From Flavobacterium alkalisoli (GTDB lineage Bacteria; Bacteroidota; Bacteroidia; Flavobacteriales; Flavobacteriaceae), in assembly GCF_008000935.1 (NCBI RefSeq), contig NZ_CP042831.1, positions 496,001 through 560,000 on the forward strand: DNA of 64,000 nucleotides, written 5' to 3'. Of this stretch, positions 50,604 to 60,232 are shown in pieces. The position numbers were made by a program, and so were the translations under genes. The number at the start of each line of letters is the position of its first letter. Position 1 is the first letter of the stretch. The notes under the pieces were generated by a model. It did not search any database, was not told the origin of the DNA, and was given only the letters and a program-made list of their open reading frames with translations.

Positions 50604-50828
50604 TTATTTTTTATTATTAAACAAAAAGAAATCTTTAGACTTTTTAGGGTACTTATCATAACTTTTATCGCTTGGATTTTCAATAACCGATCTTATGGTT
50701 ATTTTTTCTCCGGTCTTAAATCCGGCTGTTACACGCTGATAATCTAACAGGTACTCTCCGCAAAAAAAGTTCCCTTCATCATCTTTTTCTATAATTCCCG
50801 TGTAGATTTCCTTTTTGTCTTTTGACAT
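50604..50828 (-). CDS. Small hypothetical protein, 74 residues
   Basis: This 74-residue soluble protein is charged, with a central beta-rich stretch (IYTGIIEKDDEGNFFCGEYLLDYQRV...EKITIRSVIENP) and a lysine-rich end. It lies between the RDD gene (30 bases) and dgt (24 bases) and is probably cotranscribed with both. I do not recognise a family. Confidence 0.7.
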   Translation of the reverse strand: MSKDKKEIYTGIIEKDDEGNFFCGEYLLDYQRVTAGFKTGEKITIRSVIENPSDKSYDKYPKKSKDFFLFNNKK

Positions 50829-50858
50829 ATATCTGATTTAATTGTTTATTCTGAATAA

Positions 50859-51362
50859 TTACTGTTCAATCCCTATTTCCTCAAAAGCTCTTTTAAGCTC
50901 AAGTGCGGCGCTATACACCTTCACATCTACAACACAGGTTTTTACGAACCTGTCATGCCATCCTCTTGGTTTTTCTTTTAAAAAAGAAAAGCCGTCAAAA
51001 GGTATCAGCCTGCATAATGTCCTTAAAAAAACAGTTTTAAAAGTTGGCTTAGAACCATCTTCCATAACCACCATGGTCCCCGTAATGTATTTCCCAAGGG
51101 TTCTTTGTGAAAATGTTTCAAAAATTACATAATAAGAAGAAAGAAAAAAACTAATAAACGCTAGTTCCTCCCATTGACTTAATTCAATAACCCACATATA
51201 CAAAGACTCATATCCAAAATCATAAAGCAATTCTCCCATGGTTAGTATCACTATAAAAACAAGATACCTAAGGAGTATATCATCAATTAAATAATTGGCA
51301 AATCTCTTACCTGTACTGGCAAGCATTTCATGAGTAACTTCAATAGTTTCAACGGTTTTCAT
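50859..51362 (-). CDS. RDD-family membrane protein
   Basis: This 167-residue protein has the RDD layout. An opening RFANYLIDDILLRYLVFI contains the Arg-Asp-Asp-like signature, and three membrane segments follow. It also has the SQRTLGKYITGTMVVMEDGSKPTFK block typical of the family. RDD proteins are small membrane proteins, some implicated in ion exchange, but most are uncharacterised. First gene of the row leading to dgt. The terminator at 51393 lies upstream of it and belongs to nrdA. Confidence 0.92.
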   Translation of the reverse strand: MKTVETIEVTHEMLASTGKRFANYLIDDILLRYLVFIVILTMGELLYDFGYESLYMWVIELSQWEELAFISFFLSSYYVIFETFSQRTLGKYITGTMVVMEDGSKPTFKTVFLRTLCRLIPFDGFSFLKEKPRGWHDRFVKTCVVDVKVYSAALELKRAFEEIGIEQ

Positions 51363-51392
51363 AAGGTGTGTTTGATAAAGATTGGTTTAATC

Positions 51393-51422
51393 AAACAAGG
51401 AGCATTACTGCTCCTTGTTTTT
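51393..51422. terminator. Hairpin terminator downstream of nrdA
   Basis: AAACAAGGAGC and GCTCCTTGTTT pair over ATTACT. On the minus strand, used by nrdA, the following T-run is short (TTGTTTGATT), so it is weaker in that direction. Confidence 0.8.
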
Positions 51423-51447
51423 ATCATTGGTTATGTTTATTCTAAAA

Positions 51448-53850
51448 TTAAGAACCGCACATTTCGCAGTCATCCGGCTCTGCGTTACGGGAACGCTCCA
51501 GCATCGCCTGGAATTCTGTAACCGACATAGCTTCCGACTCGCCCTCTGCATTTGCTACCGCAGCAACAGGCTGTGCTTTTTTCTCATTATTAAGGGTAAA
51601 CTTAATAGCATCCACAGCACTCTTAGTCCTTAAGTAGTACATACCTGTTTTAAGTCCGCTCTTCCATGCATAGAAGTGCATAGAAGTAAGTTTAGCAAAG
51701 GTTGCATTTTCCATGAACAGGTTAAGCGACTGCGACTGGTCTATAAAGTAACCTCTTTGGCGGGACATATCGATGATGTCTTTCATACTCATCTCCCATA
51801 CCGTTTTGTAAAGTTCTTTTATATGTTGAGGAATAATATCTATATGTTGTATAGATCCGTTTGCCCTCATTATTTCCTGCTTAAGCTCATCGTTCCATAA
51901 ACCTAACTGTACAAGGTCTTCTAAAAGGTGCTTGTTTACTACGATAAACTCACCCGATAGTACCCTTCTTGTATAGATGTTAGAAGTATATGGCTCAAAC
52001 GCTTCGTTATTACCTAAAATCTGAGAAGTTGAAGCAGTAGGCATCGGCGCCATTAAAAGCGAGTTTCTTACACCATGCTCCATAACTTCTTTTCTTAGAG
52101 AAGTCCAGTCCCAACGGCCGCTTAAGTCTGAATCTTTTAAGCCCCAAAGGTTGTACTGGAATTCACCCTGAGAAATAGGCGATCCTTCAAATGTTGAGTA
52201 AGGACCTTCTTCTTTAGCCATTTCCATTGAAGCAGTAACTGCTGCAAAGTAAATGGTTTCAAAAATCTCCTGGTTCACCTTTTTAGCCTCATCGCTTGTA
52301 AACGGAAGGCGCATAAGGATAAATGCATCAGCAAGCCCCTGAACACCTAATCCTACAGGACGGTGGCGCATGTTAGAGTTCTCTGCCTCAGGTACAGGAT
52401 AGTAGTTCCTGTCTATTACCTTATTAAGGTTACGTGTTACACGCTTGGTTACTTCATACAGGTAATCGTGGTTAAACTTACCTTCTTCCACAAACATTGG
52501 CAAAGAGATAGAAGCAAGGTTACAAACCGCAACCTCATCCGGAGCTGTATACTCCATAATCTCTGTACAAAGGTTTGAAGAACGGATAGTACCAAGATTC
52601 TTTTGATTTGACTTTCTGTTAGCCGCATCTTTATAAAGCATGTATGGCGTACCGGTTTCAATTTGTGATTCAAGGATTTTCTCCCAAAGCTCACGTGCCT
52701 TGATAGTTTTTCTTCCTTTTCCGGCAGCCTCATACGATTCATACATTTTTTCAAACTCTTCACCGTATACATCATAAAGTCCCGGGCATTCGTTAGGGCA
52801 CATTAATGTCCATTTTGCATCTTCCTCAACACGTTTCATGAAAAGGTCAGATGTCCACATAGCATAGAATAAATCTCTTGCACGCATTTCCTCTTTACCG
52901 TGATTCTTTTTAAGATCAAGGAAATCGAAAATATCGGCATGCCATGTTTCTATATATACCGCAAAACTACCTTTACGTTTACCACCACCTTGGTCTACAT
53001 AACGGGCAGTATCGTTAAATACGCGAAGCATAGGTACAATACCGTTTGAAGTACCGTTTGTACCGCGGATGTAAGAACCCGTAGCTCTTACATTATGGAT
53101 AGACAAACCTATACCTCCTGCAGACTGCGATATTTTTGCAGTTTGCTTAAGGGTATCATAAATACCGTCTATACTGTCATCACGCATTGTTAAAAGGAAG
53201 CATGAAGACATTTGCGGCTTTGGAGTACCGGAGTTAAATAACGTAGGAGTAGCATGTGTAAAGAACTTTTTAGACATTAGCTCATACGTTTCAATTGCAG
53301 CCTCGATATCGTTAAGGTGTATACCTACAGATACCCTCATAAGCATATGCTGAGGCCTTTCTACAATCTTACCGTTAATTTTTAACAGGTAAGAACGCTC
53401 CAGGGTCTTAAATCCGAAATAATCGTAGTTAAAATCCCTGTTATAAATAATTGTTGAGTCTAAAACTTCTGCATTAGCCATGATTGTCTCATATACTTCA
53501 TCAGAAAGAAGCGGAGATTCCTGGCCTGTTCTCGGGTTTACATAGTGATACATTTCATGCATCGTTTCCGAGAAGGATTTTGTTGTGTTCTTATGCAGGT
53601 TAGATACCGCAATACGCGCTGCTAATTGTGCATAGTCAGGATGCGTTGTTGTCATAGAAGCAGCTGTTTCTGCTGCAAGGTTATCTAATTCAGATGTAGA
53701 CACACCATCATATAAACCTTCAATAACACGCATAGCCACCTTTACCGGATCTACTAAGTCATTAAGCTCATAGCATAACTTTCTTACTCTGTCCGTTATC
53801 TTGTCAAACATTACCGGCTCTCTGCGGCCATCTCTTTTTACTACATTCAT
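51448..53850 (-). CDS. nrdA: Ribonucleoside-diphosphate reductase class Ia, alpha subunit
   Basis: NrdA reduces ribonucleoside diphosphates to deoxy forms. The 800-residue protein has an N-terminal ATP-cone (residues 1-90) for allosteric dATP/ATP control. Radical and active-site residues are in [15 protein letters not shown] and [11 protein letters not shown], with the tyrosine pair GMYYLRT near 730. The C-terminal thiol pair DDCEMCGS delivers electrons. It is cotranscribed with nrdB, 63 bases upstream, with a hairpin between the genes. Confidence 0.98.
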   Translation of the reverse strand: MNVVKRDGRREPVMFDKITDRVRKLCYELNDLVDPVKVAMRVIEGLYDGVSTSELDNLAAETAASMTTTHPDYAQLAARIAVSNLHKNTTKSFSETMHEMYHYVNPRTGQESPLLSDEVYETIMANAEVLDSTIIYNRDFNYDYFGFKTLERSYLLKINGKIVERPQHMLMRVSVGIHLNDIEAAIETYELMSKKFFTHATPTLFNSGTPKPQMSSCFLLTMRDDSIDGIYDTLKQTAKISQSAGGIGLSIHNVRATGSYIRGTNGTSNGIVPMLRVFNDTARYVDQGGGKRKGSFAVYIETWHADIFDFLDLKKNHGKEEMRARDLFYAMWTSDLFMKRVEEDAKWTLMCPNECPGLYDVYGEEFEKMYESYEAAGKGRKTIKARELWEKILESQIETGTPYMLYKDAANRKSNQKNLGTIRSSNLCTEIMEYTAPDEVAVCNLASISLPMFVEEGKFNHDYLYEVTKRVTRNLNKVIDRNYYPVPEAENSNMRHRPVGLGVQGLADAFILMRLPFTSDEAKKVNQEIFETIYFAAVTASMEMAKEEGPYSTFEGSPISQGEFQYNLWGLKDSDLSGRWDWTSLRKEVMEHGVRNSLLMAPMPTASTSQILGNNEAFEPYTSNIYTRRVLSGEFIVVNKHLLEDLVQLGLWNDELKQEIMRANGSIQHIDIIPQHIKELYKTVWEMSMKDIIDMSRQRGYFIDQSQSLNLFMENATFAKLTSMHFYAWKSGLKTGMYYLRTKSAVDAIKFTLNNEKKAQPVAAVANAEGESEAMSVTEFQAMLERSRNAEPDDCEMCGS

Positions 53851-53874
53851 AAGGCAACAATTTTAAGTTAATAC

Positions 53875-53892
53875 CGGGTGTCACGACACCCG
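53875..53892. promoter_or_regulatory. Intercistronic hairpin between nrdB and nrdA
   Basis: CGGGTGTC (53875-53882) and GACACCCG (53885-53892) are perfectly complementary with only two bases between. A GC-rich stem without a T-run could adjust nrdA dosage or mRNA stability. Confidence 0.55.
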
Positions 53893-53913
53893 TGGGGTTG
53901 GGGTATATATTTA

Positions 53914-54894
53914 TTAAAAATCAGCGTCAAAACTAATTTTTCCTGTATCATTATTATCTTTATTCAGTACTCCTGCTTTCTGATACTCAGAAACTCTCTT
54001 CTCAAAGAAGTTGGTTTTACCCTGAAGCGAAATCATATCCATAAAATCAAACGGGTTACCTGAGTTAAACTGTTTTTCACAGCCAAGCTCTACTAAAAGC
54101 CTGTCGGTAACAAACTCAAGGTACTGCGTCATTAAAGTAGCGTTCATACCTATAAGGCTTACAGGAAGCGATTCGGTAACAAACTCTCTTTCTATATTAA
54201 GGGCATCTATAATAATCTCTTTAATCCTGTCTTTAGGCACTTTGTTTACAAGATGGTGGTTGTGCAGGTGTACCGCAAAATCACAGTGTACTCCTTCATC
54301 TCTTGAGATAAGCTCGTTAGAGAAGGTAAGCCCGGGCATTAAACCGCGCTTTTTAAGCCAGAAAATAGAACAGAAAGCACCAGAGAAGAAAATACCTTCT
54401 ACCGCCGCAAAAGCAATAAGCCTTTCTGCAAACGAATCAGATTCTATCCACTTAAGTGCCCATTGTGCCTTTTTCTTAATAGCAGGAAACACCTCAATAG
54501 CATTAAAAAGCTCATCTTTTTCTGCTTCATCCTTTACATATGTATCAATAAGCAGTGAGTAAGTCTCACTATGAATGTTTTCCATCATAATCTGGAAACC
54601 ATAGAAAAACTTAGCTTCCGCATACTGCACTTCATTTACAAAATTTTCCGCCAGATTTTCATTTACAATACCGTCAGATGCTGCAAAGAAGGCCAAAATG
54701 TGCTTGATAAAATACTTCTCATCATCACTAAGCTTATTGTTCCAGTCGGTGAGATCCTGATGTAAATCTATCTCTTCAGCCGTCCAGAAACTAGCCTCCA
54801 TCTTTTTGTACCAGTCCCAAATATCATGGTGTTTTATCGGAAAAATTACAAATCGATTCTTGTTTTCTTGTAAAATTGGTTCTACTGCAGACAT
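53914..54894 (-). CDS. nrdB: Ribonucleoside-diphosphate reductase class Ia, beta subunit
   Basis: NrdB carries the diiron-tyrosyl radical. The 326-residue protein matches the eukaryotic-like R2 group. Tyr98 in [10 protein letters not shown] is the expected radical tyrosine, followed by [23 protein letters not shown] with iron ligands (Glu and His). More ligands are in the [16 protein letters not shown] and [17 protein letters not shown] segments. It is the first gene of nrdB-nrdA. A near-consensus -7 element (AATCTTTG, minus strand, 54950-54957) is the best promoter candidate. I found no NrdR box. Confidence 0.98.
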   Translation of the reverse strand: MSAVEPILQENKNRFVIFPIKHHDIWDWYKKMEASFWTAEEIDLHQDLTDWNNKLSDDEKYFIKHILAFFAASDGIVNENLAENFVNEVQYAEAKFFYGFQIMMENIHSETYSLLIDTYVKDEAEKDELFNAIEVFPAIKKKAQWALKWIESDSFAERLIAFAAVEGIFFSGAFCSIFWLKKRGLMPGLTFSNELISRDEGVHCDFAVHLHNHHLVNKVPKDRIKEIIIDALNIEREFVTESLPVSLIGMNATLMTQYLEFVTDRLLVELGCEKQFNSGNPFDFMDMISLQGKTNFFEKRVSEYQKAGVLNKDNNDTGKISFDADF

Positions 54895-55097
54895 ATCTTT
54901 TTGACTTATATGGAATTATAAAAATGATTTTTTTGGTAAAGCGGTTCTACAAAGATTGGCATTTGAATTAAAAAATGAAAGCCAAACTTATTCACAATCA
55001 GCGATAGTTTTTAACAACGCCGATTTTTACAGAGAATAAAAACCTTATTCGCAACTTATTGATTACGAACATTTTGAACAAAAATAAAGTTACGGAT

Positions 55098-55114
55098 TTT
55101 TTGCGGAAAAACCG
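55098..55114. other. Small hairpin in the nrdB-DUF3109 intergenic region
   Basis: TTGCGG and CCGCAA pair over five A. T-runs precede rather than follow the stem on the plus strand, so it does not look like an intrinsic terminator in either direction. The rest of the 245-base gap (54895-55139) shows nothing else I can support. Confidence 0.4.
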
Positions 55115-55139
55115 CAATATACTTGGCTTTTTGGAAGAA

Positions 55140-55727
55140 TTAATGCCTTCTTTGACCCGGTTCCTGTTTTAGCTCTTCGGCAACATTTTCAAGTTCCGCA
55201 TACCAGTCAGCACCAAACTTTCTTATCAGCGCTTCCTTTACAAATTTGTACACAGGAACCTCTAATTCTTTTCCTAAAGCACATGCCGGATTACATATAT
55301 CCCAGCGATCGTAATTTACAGCCGCAAACTCGGTAAAGTCTTTTACCCTTACCGGATACAAATGGCACGAAACCGGTTTTTTCCAGTCTACAATTCCCTG
55401 ATTGTATGCCTGCTCTATACCGCACAATGCAGTTTGCCCATCAAAAATTACATAAGCACAGTCCTTATTATCTATAAGCGGAGTTTCAAGATCACCGTCA
55501 GTACCATGTACCCATGTCCCCTGCGCCTCTATAGCTGCTATACCTTCTTTTCTTAAAAAGGGTTTTATCTTGGGATAAATTTCCTCAAGTATTTTTGTCT
55601 CCTCTTCACTTAAGGGAGCGCCCGCATCACCATCTACACAACAAGCCCCTTTGCATGCCGATAAATTGCACACAAATTCTTTTTCTAATATGTCTTCAGA
55701 GACAATTGTTTTACCCAGTTGAAACAT
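55140..55727 (-). CDS. DUF3109 cysteine-rich protein
   Basis: This 195-residue protein belongs to DUF3109, found mainly in Bacteroidota. The N-terminal cluster [19 protein letters not shown] (four Cys, a CxxxxCxxxCC spacing) and later cysteines in [23 protein letters not shown] and [10 protein letters not shown] suggest iron-sulfur or zinc binding. That pattern is close to YkgJ-type zinc/iron-chelating domains. No function is known. Single gene, with the TAA stop at 55140. Confidence 0.92.
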   Translation of the reverse strand: MFQLGKTIVSEDILEKEFVCNLSACKGACCVDGDAGAPLSEEETKILEEIYPKIKPFLRKEGIAAIEAQGTWVHGTDGDLETPLIDNKDCAYVIFDGQTALCGIEQAYNQGIVDWKKPVSCHLYPVRVKDFTEFAAVNYDRWDICNPACALGKELEVPVYKFVKEALIRKFGADWYAELENVAEELKQEPGQRRH

Positions 55728-55812
55728 GCCGCAAAGATAGTCAAAGTTTACCCTTGTTTATCACCTAAAATGGTGCCTGAAAAATTTTAACTATATATCT
55801 CTTTATTATTAA

Positions 55813-55820
55813 TACTTTTG
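55813..55820 (+). promoter_or_regulatory. Predicted promoter of the MarC-family gene
   Basis: TACTTTTG is an exact -7 element 24 bases before the start codon. Confidence 0.55.
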
Positions 55821-55843
55821 TTAATTCTTAAAAACTAAGCTAA

Positions 55844-56419
55844 ATGGGATTTGACTGGAAAGAAATGTTTACAATCAGCATGGTACTTTTTGCTGTAATA
55901 GACATTATAGGGAGCGTACCTATTATAGTAGACCTGCGCGCTAAAATAGGACACATACAATCGGAAAAAGCATCTATAGTAGCCGCCGTTATAATGATTG
56001 CCTTTCTTTTTGTAGGAGAAGAAATCCTTAAACTTATAGGCATAGACGCCAGTTCGTTTGCCGTGGCAGGTTCGTTTGTACTTTTCTTCCTTGCTTTGGA
56101 AATGATACTGGGAATACGTCTCTATAAAGAGGATAACCCTAGCACCGCATCCATAGTACCTATTGCGTTCCCGCTTATAGCAGGTGCAGGAACAATGACT
56201 ACCATACTTTCCCTTAGGGCAGAATATGAGAAGATAAACATTATTATAGCCATACTTATAAATGTTACGGTAGTATATGTTGTTTTAAAATCTTCCTCTA
56301 AAATAGAGAAGCTTTTAGGAGAAAACGGACTTGGCGTTATACGTAAGGTTTTTGGCGTAATCCTCTTAGCCATAGCTGTTAAATTATTTGCAGCTAATGT
56401 TAAACAATTGTTCCCTTAG
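55844..56419 (+). CDS. MarC-family integral membrane protein
   Basis: This 191-residue protein has six hydrophobic segments and matches MarC: FAVIDIIGSVPIIVDLRAKIG near 16, FLFVGEEILKLIGIDASSFAVAGSFVLFFLALEM, and IAFPLIAGAGTMTTILSL. MarC proteins were once linked to antibiotic resistance, a role later withdrawn; the true function is unknown. Single gene followed by a small membrane protein. Confidence 0.95.
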   Translation: MGFDWKEMFTISMVLFAVIDIIGSVPIIVDLRAKIGHIQSEKASIVAAVIMIAFLFVGEEILKLIGIDASSFAVAGSFVLFFLALEMILGIRLYKEDNPSTASIVPIAFPLIAGAGTMTTILSLRAEYEKINIIIAILINVTVVYVVLKSSSKIEKLLGENGLGVIRKVFGVILLAIAVKLFAANVKQLFP

Positions 56420-56490
56420 TTTTATATTTAGTACTTTCACAACCTGATAATCACATATATTAATCTTTTTTTGCATCTAAGATTTAAAGA

Positions 56491-56688
56491 ATGAAAATTT
56501 TTATTTATACACTTATAGCTATCGCATTAGCCCTAATAATATTTAATGCAACACTACTTGATTTTAGTAACCTGTTTGAAGGAAACAGCCTTGTAGCACT
56601 TATAGGTATAGTAGCTTCACTATGTGCCGTGTGCATACTTATTATCTTCAAGATTGCAAGAAGCATTGACGAAAAAACCAGATACTAA
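56491..56688 (+). CDS. Small two-pass membrane protein, 65 residues
   Basis: This 65-residue protein has two hydrophobic segments (IYTLIAIALALIIFNATLL and LVALIGIVASLCAVCILIIF) joined by a short acidic loop. It ends in a charged tail. It starts 71 bases after the MarC gene and precedes the FAD gene by 10 bases. Family unknown; the good hydrophobic pattern and adjacent genes in the same direction support it. Confidence 0.7.
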   Translation: MKIFIYTLIAIALALIIFNATLLDFSNLFEGNSLVALIGIVASLCAVCILIIFKIARSIDEKTRY

Positions 56689-56698
56689 GCCGTTTTTT

Positions 56699-57313
56699 AT
56701 GTTTGATGTTTTAATTATTGGCGGAGGGGTTTCAGGAGTATCCTGTGCTCTTATATTAGGCTCTGCACACAATAAACCTTATGCTCAGGGCAAAAGGATA
56801 GGGATTTTTACCCACCAAAAATCAACTGCATTACAGGACGCATTATTTAATAATGCATACGGAATACCTCAGGGAAAACTGGGCAAAGATCTTATGGCTG
56901 AAAGCCTGGAACACCTGCACAGTGCTTATCCTGAAGTGGAGCAGATTGAAAACGAAAAAGTAATGAAAGTGGAAGGTACAGCCGGAGACTTTACGGTTAC
57001 CACTAACAAAAACACTTACCAAACCAAAATCGTAGTTGTTGCTATTGGCTCTGCCAATACTTTTGCTATAGAAGGGTTAATGGATTATGTTATTCCAAAT
57101 AAAAAGGCTATGCCTGAAAAAAACAGGATACAGCTTAAAAACGATGACCATTTGGTTACCGAAGGCATTTATGCAGCAGGAACACTTGCCGGATGGAGAA
57201 GCCAGCTATCTATTGCAGCGGGCAGCGGGGCATCTGTAGGGACAGATATCCTTACCTTATGGAATAACGGCATCCCGTCGCAACACCACGACAGTACACG
57301 TCCTAAACACTAA
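56699..57313 (+). CDS. Short FAD-binding protein of the thioredoxin-reductase superfamily
   Basis: From ATG 56699 the protein has 204 residues. The 26 residues before this ATG come from a longer open frame that overlaps the preceding small gene, and they are rejected. It opens with the FAD dinucleotide motif GGGVSGVSCALILG and closes with AAGTLAGWRSQLSIAAGSGASVGTDIL, the second FAD block. Thioredoxin reductases are about 310 residues. Here the NADPH-binding domain and the redox-active CxxC are absent. That leaves a minimal FAD domain, either cofactor-only or needing a partner reductase. Annotated relatives are called FAD-dependent oxidoreductases. It ends by a convergent hairpin. Confidence 0.85.
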   Translation: MFDVLIIGGGVSGVSCALILGSAHNKPYAQGKRIGIFTHQKSTALQDALFNNAYGIPQGKLGKDLMAESLEHLHSAYPEVEQIENEKVMKVEGTAGDFTVTTNKNTYQTKIVVVAIGSANTFAIEGLMDYVIPNKKAMPEKNRIQLKNDDHLVTEGIYAAGTLAGWRSQLSIAAGSGASVGTDILTLWNNGIPSQHHDSTRPKH

Positions 57314-57339
57314 TAAAAATCCAGAATTAAATTATAAGG

Positions 57340-57378
57340 CAGATGAAAGAATAATTAATTATTATTCTTTCTCATCTG
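57340..57378. other. Long imperfect hairpin between the FAD and S41 genes
   Basis: CAGATG plus AAAGAATAAT (57340-57355) pairs with ATTATTCTTT and CATCTG (57361-57378), with a CT bulge. The right arm encodes the last residues of the S41 peptidase. Likely the shared transcription end, although without a T-run. Confidence 0.5.
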
Positions 57379-58987
57379 TCAATACGGCTTTTACCATATT
57401 GTCTTCTTTAAGCACCATTTTGTAGTAGGCATCCTCTCCTATAAGCTGCCTTACAAATTCGGCAGCAAGATAATGTTTCACCCTGTCTTTGTGCTTTTGC
57501 AGGTTAAACACAAGTCCGTTATTAGATAGGTAAGACGAGAAGGCAGTATAATATTTATCGGTAGCAAGCACCTTATCCACGACTTCTTTTTGAGAAAGCC
57601 CTTCAAACTGTTTTCTCTCCCTATCCAGTTGCTCAAAAATAAAATAGCTAACAAAGCCTGACTGCATTACCATTGTAACACCTTCATCGCCATGTTTGCC
57701 TTCCATAGGCACAAACAAATCAGGTATAATACCACCACCGCCATATACAGTACGACCTTTAAGGGTTTTGTATTTAAGGGTATCAGCTATTTTAATACTG
57801 TCGGCAGCATAAAGCTCACCGCTTTCATAACGCTTGGAAAAATCATTAAAATAGGCATCTCCTCCTTCAGCATAGCTTCGCTGAATCGAACGGCCTGATG
57901 GTGTATAATACCTTGCCACGGTAAGCCTCACGGCAGAACCATCACCTAGTGGCATTTCGCGCTGTACAAGCCCTTTACCAAAAGAACGCCTGCCCACAAT
58001 TTTACCCCTGTCGTTATCCTGTATGGCACCGGCAAGAATTTCGCTGGCAGAAGCACTGTTTTCGTTAATCAGTATATATACTTTACCTTTTTCAAAATCA
58101 CCTCTTGAAGTGGCGAAAGTTAAATCTTCACGATTCTTTTTATTCTTGGTCTTTACAATCAGTAAGTCATTAGCCAATAAATCATCGGCTATACTAACTG
58201 CCATTTCAAGATATCCGCCGCCATTATCCCTTAAATCTATAATAAGCGAATTAGCCCCTTCTTCTTTAAGATTTAACAGCGCGTCATGAAATTCATTATA
58301 GGTAGTTTCGGCAAAACGATTGATTTTTATATAACCTGTTTTATTATCCAGCAATACCGAAGCATCTACACTTTTAATAGGAACTATATCGCGGGTTACA
58401 TTGATCTTGAATTTCTTATTATCTGTTTTCCTGAATACCGTAAGCTCTATTTTGGAACCCTCTTCCCCTTTAAGTTTTGAGAACAGGCTGTCGTTAGGCA
58501 GGTTTCGCCCAAACAGTTTATCATTACCTGCAAATAAAATACGGTCGCCCGCTTTGATACCTGCCTTGTCTGACGGACCGTTTGGCACTGGCTTAATAAC
58601 CGCTACAGAATCTTTGTACATATAGAAGTTCACCCCGATACCTACAAAATCGCCCTTCATACTTTGGGCCACCTGCTCCATATCATTTTTGTCTATATAT
58701 ACCGAATGCGGGTCAAGTTGTTCCAGTATGTTGTTAACGGTAAGATCTACTATAGAATCGGTATTTACATTATCCACATACTCGCTTTCAATAAAATCCA
58801 TAAGCTTATTAAGCTTATTTTTATGGGATCCTGAACCAAGCATTGCATTACCCGAAGAAAAATTGAGAAAACCACCCATAAGCACACCTGCAGCCAATGC
58901 TGAGGCTACAATAATAGGCAGGTAAATCCTGTTTACCGAACCACCTCTTTTGTTATGAGGGTACATGTCTCTTTCTTCGTTTTCCAT
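57362..58987 (-). CDS. S41-family (C-terminal processing) peptidase
   Basis: This is a 541-residue periplasmic serine protease of the CtpA type. A membrane/signal segment lies near residues 20-40. The PDZ domain (about 95-185) has KPVPNGPSDKAGIKAGDRILFAG. The catalytic Ser lies in NENSASASEILAGAIQDNDRGKIVG and the Lys in RRSFGKGLVQRE, the S41 Ser-Lys dyad. The C-terminal 200 residues are helical. Such proteases trim C-termini of envelope proteins. It lies 4 bases after the dCMP deaminase gene. Confidence 0.95.
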   Translation of the reverse strand: MENEERDMYPHNKRGGSVNRIYLPIIVASALAAGVLMGGFLNFSSGNAMLGSGSHKNKLNKLMDFIESEYVDNVNTDSIVDLTVNNILEQLDPHSVYIDKNDMEQVAQSMKGDFVGIGVNFYMYKDSVAVIKPVPNGPSDKAGIKAGDRILFAGNDKLFGRNLPNDSLFSKLKGEEGSKIELTVFRKTDNKKFKINVTRDIVPIKSVDASVLLDNKTGYIKINRFAETTYNEFHDALLNLKEEGANSLIIDLRDNGGGYLEMAVSIADDLLANDLLIVKTKNKKNREDLTFATSRGDFEKGKVYILINENSASASEILAGAIQDNDRGKIVGRRSFGKGLVQREMPLGDGSAVRLTVARYYTPSGRSIQRSYAEGGDAYFNDFSKRYESGELYAADSIKIADTLKYKTLKGRTVYGGGGIIPDLFVPMEGKHGDEGVTMVMQSGFVSYFIFEQLDRERKQFEGLSQKEVVDKVLATDKYYTAFSSYLSNNGLVFNLQKHKDRVKHYLAAEFVRQLIGEDAYYKMVLKEDNMVKAVLTDEKE

Positions 58988-58991
58988 AGTA

Positions 58992-59423
58992 TTATGAATC
59001 TAGATCGGGAATGTGCACGACTTCAACTCCTGCTCTTATCAGGAAATCGATACCCGAATTGTCTTTATAGCCGCTTTGATAAACCACCCTTTTTATACCC
59101 GACTGATGTATAAGTTTACTACAGTCTTTACAGGGCGACATGGTTATGTATAAGGTTGCCCCTTCACAGGACTGGGTAGAACGTGCTACTTTTAAAATAG
59201 CATTGGCCTCAGCATGCAGTACATACCATTTAGTAAGGCCTTCTTCATCTTCACAGCAGTTTTCAAACCCCGATGGTGTACCGTTGTACCCGTCTGATAT
59301 TATCATCCTGTCCTTTACAATAATTGCACCAACTTTCTTTCTTTCACAATAAGACAGCTGGCCCCACTCTCTGGCTATCCTTAAATAAGCCTTATCGTAT
59401 TTGTTTAATTTTTTATCCTTCAT
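58992..59423 (-). CDS. dCMP deaminase
   Basis: This 143-residue enzyme converts dCMP to dUMP for thymidylate synthesis. The zinc site is HAEANAIL (His, catalytic Glu) and PCKDC. The YNGTPSGFENCCEDEEG block, found in dCMP deaminases and absent from cytidine and tRNA deaminases, supports the assignment. The gene is 4 bases upstream of the S41 peptidase and 56 bases downstream of HupE, so a three-gene row is likely. Together with nrdAB and dgt it adds to the dNTP theme nearby. Confidence 0.93.
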   Translation of the reverse strand: MKDKKLNKYDKAYLRIAREWGQLSYCERKKVGAIIVKDRMIISDGYNGTPSGFENCCEDEEGLTKWYVLHAEANAILKVARSTQSCEGATLYITMSPCKDCSKLIHQSGIKRVVYQSGYKDNSGIDFLIRAGVEVVHIPDLDS

Positions 59424-59479
59424 CTTTAAAGCATACAGTCAAATTTAAGCTTTTTTGACGTTTTTTATGCATTCTATCC

Positions 59480-60067
59480 TTACCAAATTCTGTTGTTAAT
59501 TATCATAGGCACAACCACTCCCGCCACAAACGAACAGGTAACCAGTATCCAGTCTCTTAACGAGAAACGGAAAAAAGTTTGTACCGCCCATGAAAGAATA
59601 AGTACTATTAGCACAATAATAACCTGTGCCACCTCTATACCTAAGGCAAACTCCATTAAGGGCAACAGTTTATCGTCATGATTGTTTGCTACCAGCATTT
59701 TAAAATAGCTTGAAAAACCAAGCCCGTGTATAATCCCGAAAAATAAAGTGGTAAAAGCAAGGAAGTTTACACTGTCCTTTTTACCCGACTTATTTGCCCT
59801 GAATATATTATACAGAGCAGTTATGAGTATTGTTACCGGAATGAGGAATTCCACAAGCTTTCCGTTTACATGGATAATATCGTATACCGAAAGTATAAGC
59901 GACATACTGTGCCCTATGGTAAACAATGTTACCAGCAGCAACACATTCTTCCAGTCTTTAAATACGTATGGCACGGTTAGTGCTACGATAAAAAGTATAT
60001 GGTCGTATGCATAAATATCAAGCACGTGGTACAGTCCCTGCTGAAAATATAACTGAAATTCTGACAT
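59480..60067 (-). CDS. HupE/UreJ-like membrane protein
   Basis: From ATG 60067 the protein has 195 residues; a longer frame reaching 60157 adds 30 residues but has no supporting promoter. It opens with MSEFQLYFQQGLYHVLDIYAYDHILFI and has six hydrophobic segments, with histidines in YAYDHILF, IGHS and IIHGLGFSSYF. These match the HupE/UreJ family, some of which import nickel or cobalt. No metal-requiring enzyme gene is adjacent, so the substrate is open. Confidence 0.88.
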   Translation of the reverse strand: MSEFQLYFQQGLYHVLDIYAYDHILFIVALTVPYVFKDWKNVLLLVTLFTIGHSMSLILSVYDIIHVNGKLVEFLIPVTILITALYNIFRANKSGKKDSVNFLAFTTLFFGIIHGLGFSSYFKMLVANNHDDKLLPLMEFALGIEVAQVIIVLIVLILSWAVQTFFRFSLRDWILVTCSFVAGVVVPMIINNRIW

Positions 60068-60197
60068 AGTAATTTTAGTGTTTGCAAGCCGTAAACTTAC
60101 ATCAATTTTTATAAAATACCTTACTGCAAAAACGCCATAACGGCATATTATTGCCAAAAACTTTTAAAAAAATTTTAAAGGAGATAAAATATAGAAT

Positions 60198-60205
60198 TAT
60201 ATTTG
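60198..60205 (+). promoter_or_regulatory. Predicted promoter of the TerB-like gene
   Basis: TATATTTG is an exact -7 element 28 bases before the start codon. Confidence 0.55.
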
Positions 60206-60232
60206 CTCAAAATATATAATACATAGAGAATT

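Noticed and set aside
55098..55114. TTGCGG/CCGCAA hairpin as terminator of DUF3109
   Set aside because: No T-run follows the stem on the minus strand, where it would be needed.
54895..55139. NrdR-binding boxes upstream of nrdB
   Set aside because: I found no pair of sites resembling the NrdR consensus in this stretch.
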